Shown one piece after another: positions 61,550 through 64,000 of a stretch of 64,000 nt of DNA. Both the position numbers and the translations under genes were made by a program. The stretch's first letter is position 1; every line of letters begins with the position of its first letter. The DNA is taken from contig OX336336.1 of the NCBI GenBank assembly GCA_946902875.1, positions 29,343,558 to 29,407,557 on the forward strand, given 5' to 3'. The DNA comes from Nematopogon swammerdamellus. Taxonomy: Eukaryota > Arthropoda > Insecta > Lepidoptera > Adelidae. Under the pieces are notes generated by a model. That model was not told the origin of the DNA, searched no databases, and saw only the letters and a program-made list of their open reading frames with translations.

Positions 61550-62510
61550 ATATTGTGGAAGAGAAGAACCGCCGATTGCGGAAAAGTATTCCCAATTTTC
61601 TGGGTGCAGTTTTAGCCCTAGACTCGATTAGTTGCCGGAAACCTACGTCTTTGGAAATGGCGGTGCCCAGGAGGTTCAGGTGCTTCCAGACAGGTATGAC
61701 GCTGACTTAGAAACTGGCTTGGAAAGCAAAAGGACCTTCAAATCGACCTTCGCAGATAATGCGCAGCACTGAGCCTTGCTAACGTTGAAGGTGTGGGCGT
61801 AGCATTCAGGGGGCAACATATCATTGTTATGCATACGAGAATACGGAACACGGGTTCTACACCAGTTACCCTTCAACTAGGCGGGATGTGGATGAGAAGA
61901 GGCGAAGACTTGTGTCTGAACTTGAGCAAACACTCGGCTCTATTTCCGAATGGGCCGTAGCAAGTTGGTCAAGTTAAATACCTCCAAGATACAAGTTTGC
62001 GCGTTCAGTGCGAAGAGAGCGGTGTTCACACCAGCTCCTTCCTACCAAGGCACGTCACTTAAATTTTGCGACCACCTCGGGGTCCTCCGAGTCGAATTGT
62101 CGCACGGTCTAAACTTACGGCGTGACATCGAGGGCAAGGCCGTATAAATCGCAGATTCGGTCCTGCTTGGGTTACTGCTCGCACCTATGGGATGGCTCAG
62201 TCAAATACCAGCTGGCGCCTCTGGACTCGATGCAGCGTCGAGCCGTGCGAATAGTAGGTGACTCCCAAATGTCCCGCGATCTAAAAGCACTGCAACTCCG
62301 TAGGAATACATAGCTAAATCAGAGCCTGTTGAAATACAAACAGAGATAAATATTTTCCCCCAAGTACAGTCTCGGGTCCTTCAACCTGGGCACCTGTCGG
62401 GCCGGCATGGCATTGGCAGCCTCCGCATGCTACCGAATGTCCATGGGCATCGCTAGACACCTTATGGGTGGCTCGGCGCCACATGTCGCGCTTACTATAA
62501 AAATTAATAA
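61550..62510 (+). mobile_element. Decayed non-LTR retrotransposon, C-terminal part and 3' end
   Basis: Translated pieces on the plus strand read 'ELEQTLGSISEWAVASW', 'CAFSAKRAVFTPAPSYQG', 'CDHLGVLRVELSHGLNLRR', 'LGYCSHLWDG' and 'PLDSMQRRAVRIVGDS'. These are the thumb and C-terminal region of an insect non-LTR polymerase with many stops and frameshifts. The 3' end (62340-62510) also exists alone at 2940-3108. Confidence 0.78.
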
Positions 62511-62885
62511 TATCAGTAGCTTTGGCCTCGCCTTAGTGGATTACCTGCTTCGAGTGAGTACATTATTCAACTATGTACAACCTGAAACCTCCCTCGGTCT
62601 TCGGCCTTGAACTGATTGGTTTACTTACTTCCCGAATCCGCTTCACCCCAGCCAGATATATTTACTTACATAGACAAAGAAAATCGTGTACTTACACAGC
62701 TCAGTCTTCGGTCTTGCTCTGACTGACTTCATTTTACTTCAAGACTATACATCGTTCAACTATACATAATTTGTATATATATGTAGGTACTCACTTATGC
62801 GCTATTTGCAGAAAACTTTAGTTTCAAATAGAGATCACGACAAATAAACGGACGGATAGCATCGATGACGGATAGTATCAATTTT
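62511..62885. other. No gene recognised
   Basis: Weak repeats of 'cggtcttcggccttg' and 'cagtcttcggtcttgctctg' words resemble the GC-rich unit of the 26-41 kb arrays, but they are too diverged to assign. Confidence 0.3.
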
Positions 62886-62887
62886 GT

Positions 62888-63190
62888 ACCGTGTGTGGCC
62901 GGTACTTATATAAAAGAATAGCCCCACTGTATCTCTCCCCGTGTATGTCGTAAAAGGCGACTAAGGGATATGACTTCCTTCTTTTTTTACTGGGTGGTAG
63001 GGTTTAACCCGCCCGTGTTGGTACCACCGCACCGCACTGAATGAAAGGTCGGTAGAAACGGCTATGTATTTAGTGTAGCCGGTACGACCGAAGGGAAGCA
63101 CTAACGTGGCACCAAGTTCACCCGGTGTTATGGGCTGACGTCACGGATGTTGTAGCCTGTATGTGATGTGTCAGATTCCATAAAAAAAAT
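62888..63190 (+). mobile_element. Recombinant SINE (family C head + SINE A core/tail)
   Basis: 'accgtgtgtggccggtactt', 'ggcgactaagggatatgact' and then 'ttactgggtggtagggttta' and the tail. It has the same junction as 15067, 32728 and 49120, with small deletions in the tail. Confidence 0.8.
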
Positions 63191-63319
63191 CAATATACGA
63201 GTTACATACAACATTTAAAGTATGCAAACAGTTTTTAAAAAAGCCTGAAATAAAAAAAAATAAGTTATAAAAAACTAAAACCCGACTACGTAAAAGCTAA
63301 TTATAAAAATCGTTTAAAT

Positions 63320-63960
63320 AAAAAAAAATAGTTATAAAAAACTAAAACCCGGCTACGAAAAAGCAAATTATGAAAATAGTTTAACTATAACTAAAAATAA
63401 CAAAATAATGTTTTCCATATAATTTATCAGATACAACAATTCTCTTTTTATATTGATTTTACCTTAGCACTAACTCTATAAATTTTGATAAATTTATTAT
63501 TTTTAACGTTCTAAATATAGAGCCGTGGTCGGGCGTTCTTCGTTCAACAAGACAAGTGAGACCGTCGTTGTGCATTATAGCCGTTGACGTTCGGTATGTA
63601 CCTATGTATCTACTTATAATAATTTTAGATTGGCTCTGACTGATCTTACAAAAAGATGTCAGTATGACACAATGGCGATGGCCGTTCTAAGTTCCGCGCT
63701 CTAATAATGCACGACGACGGCCTCACTTGTCTTGTTGAACGAAGAACGCCCGACCACGGCTCTATATTTAGAACGTTAAAAATAATAAATTTATCAAAAT
63801 TTATAGAGTTAGTGCTAAGGTAAAATCAATATAAAAAGAGAATTGCTGTATCTGATAAATTATATGGAAAACATTATTTTGTTATTTTTAGTTATAGTTA
63901 AACTATTTTCATAATTTGCTTTTTCGTAGCCGGGTTTTAGTTTTTTATAACTATTTTTTT
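63320..63960. mobile_element. Long inverted repeat element, ~265-bp arms
   Basis: The left arm runs from 'tagttataaaaaactaaaac' through 'aatttatcagatacaacaat' and 'cgtggtcgggcgttcttcgt' to 'aacaagacaagtgag'. The right arm is its near-perfect reverse complement, from 'ctcacttgtcttgttgaacg' to 'gttttagttttttataacta'. The loop is roughly 110 bases. A partial extra copy of the outer arm end lies at 63250-63305. There is no coding capacity. A transcript across it would form a long double-stranded RNA. Confidence 0.88.
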
Positions 63961-64000
63961 TTACACACTCAATGTATAGAAACAGTTTCAGTTGAATGTT

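Noticed and set aside
1..64000. Endogenous viral sequences
   Set aside because: No capsid-, envelope- or viral-polymerase-like reading was seen; all reverse transcriptases are of non-LTR type.

Overview
The window looks like lepidopteran (moth or butterfly) nuclear DNA. The host exons are intron-split and insect-like. The intergenic DNA is packed with SINE-like repeats, 5'-truncated non-LTR retrotransposons whose tails end in short tandem repeats, Tc1/mariner elements, TIR-bearing MITEs and elements ending in a GC-rich hairpin followed by CTAG. The species cannot be named from sequence alone.

Only three host genes are well supported. (1) ebi/TBL1XR1, plus strand, 45493-55859, has nine coding exons whose phases all join to give a complete 509-residue LisH plus WD40 corepressor subunit. 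(2) DTWD1, minus strand, 58645-60387, is a tRNA-uridine aminocarboxypropyltransferase. Its two C-terminal exons are present; the N-terminal cysteine-motif exon was not found and is probably outside the window or lost among repeats. ebi and DTWD1 converge tail to tail. (3) An intronless secreted serine protease homologue, 20379-21497 plus, keeps the catalytic His and Asp but has Thr where Ser is expected.

Layout. 1-20 kb: repeat-rich DNA with a 66-bp and a 23-bp minisatellite, several retrotransposon 3' ends, and a three-level nest of mobile elements (a repeat containing a mariner containing a Tc1-like element, 16380-19290). 20-25.5 kb: the protease homologue, a frameshifted reverse transcriptase (22262-23927) and an 18-bp satellite split by a retrotransposon. 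26-41 kb: two inverted copies of a composite element whose arms are arrays of a ~68-bp GC-rich repeat around a captured polyprotein fragment, with a CpG-rich possible promoter between them (34680-35560). 42-45 kb: hairpin MITEs and tRNA-like SINEs. 45-60.4 kb: ebi and DTWD1. 60.4-64 kb: retrotransposon relics, SINEs and a long inverted repeat.

The most striking repeat system is a set of SINEs built from interchangeable modules. One head carries a tRNA-like A box joined to the internal control region of 5S rRNA. Another is an ordinary tRNA-like head. A third comes from an unrelated repeat. All join a shared core and one of two tails, and several copies are clear recombinants.
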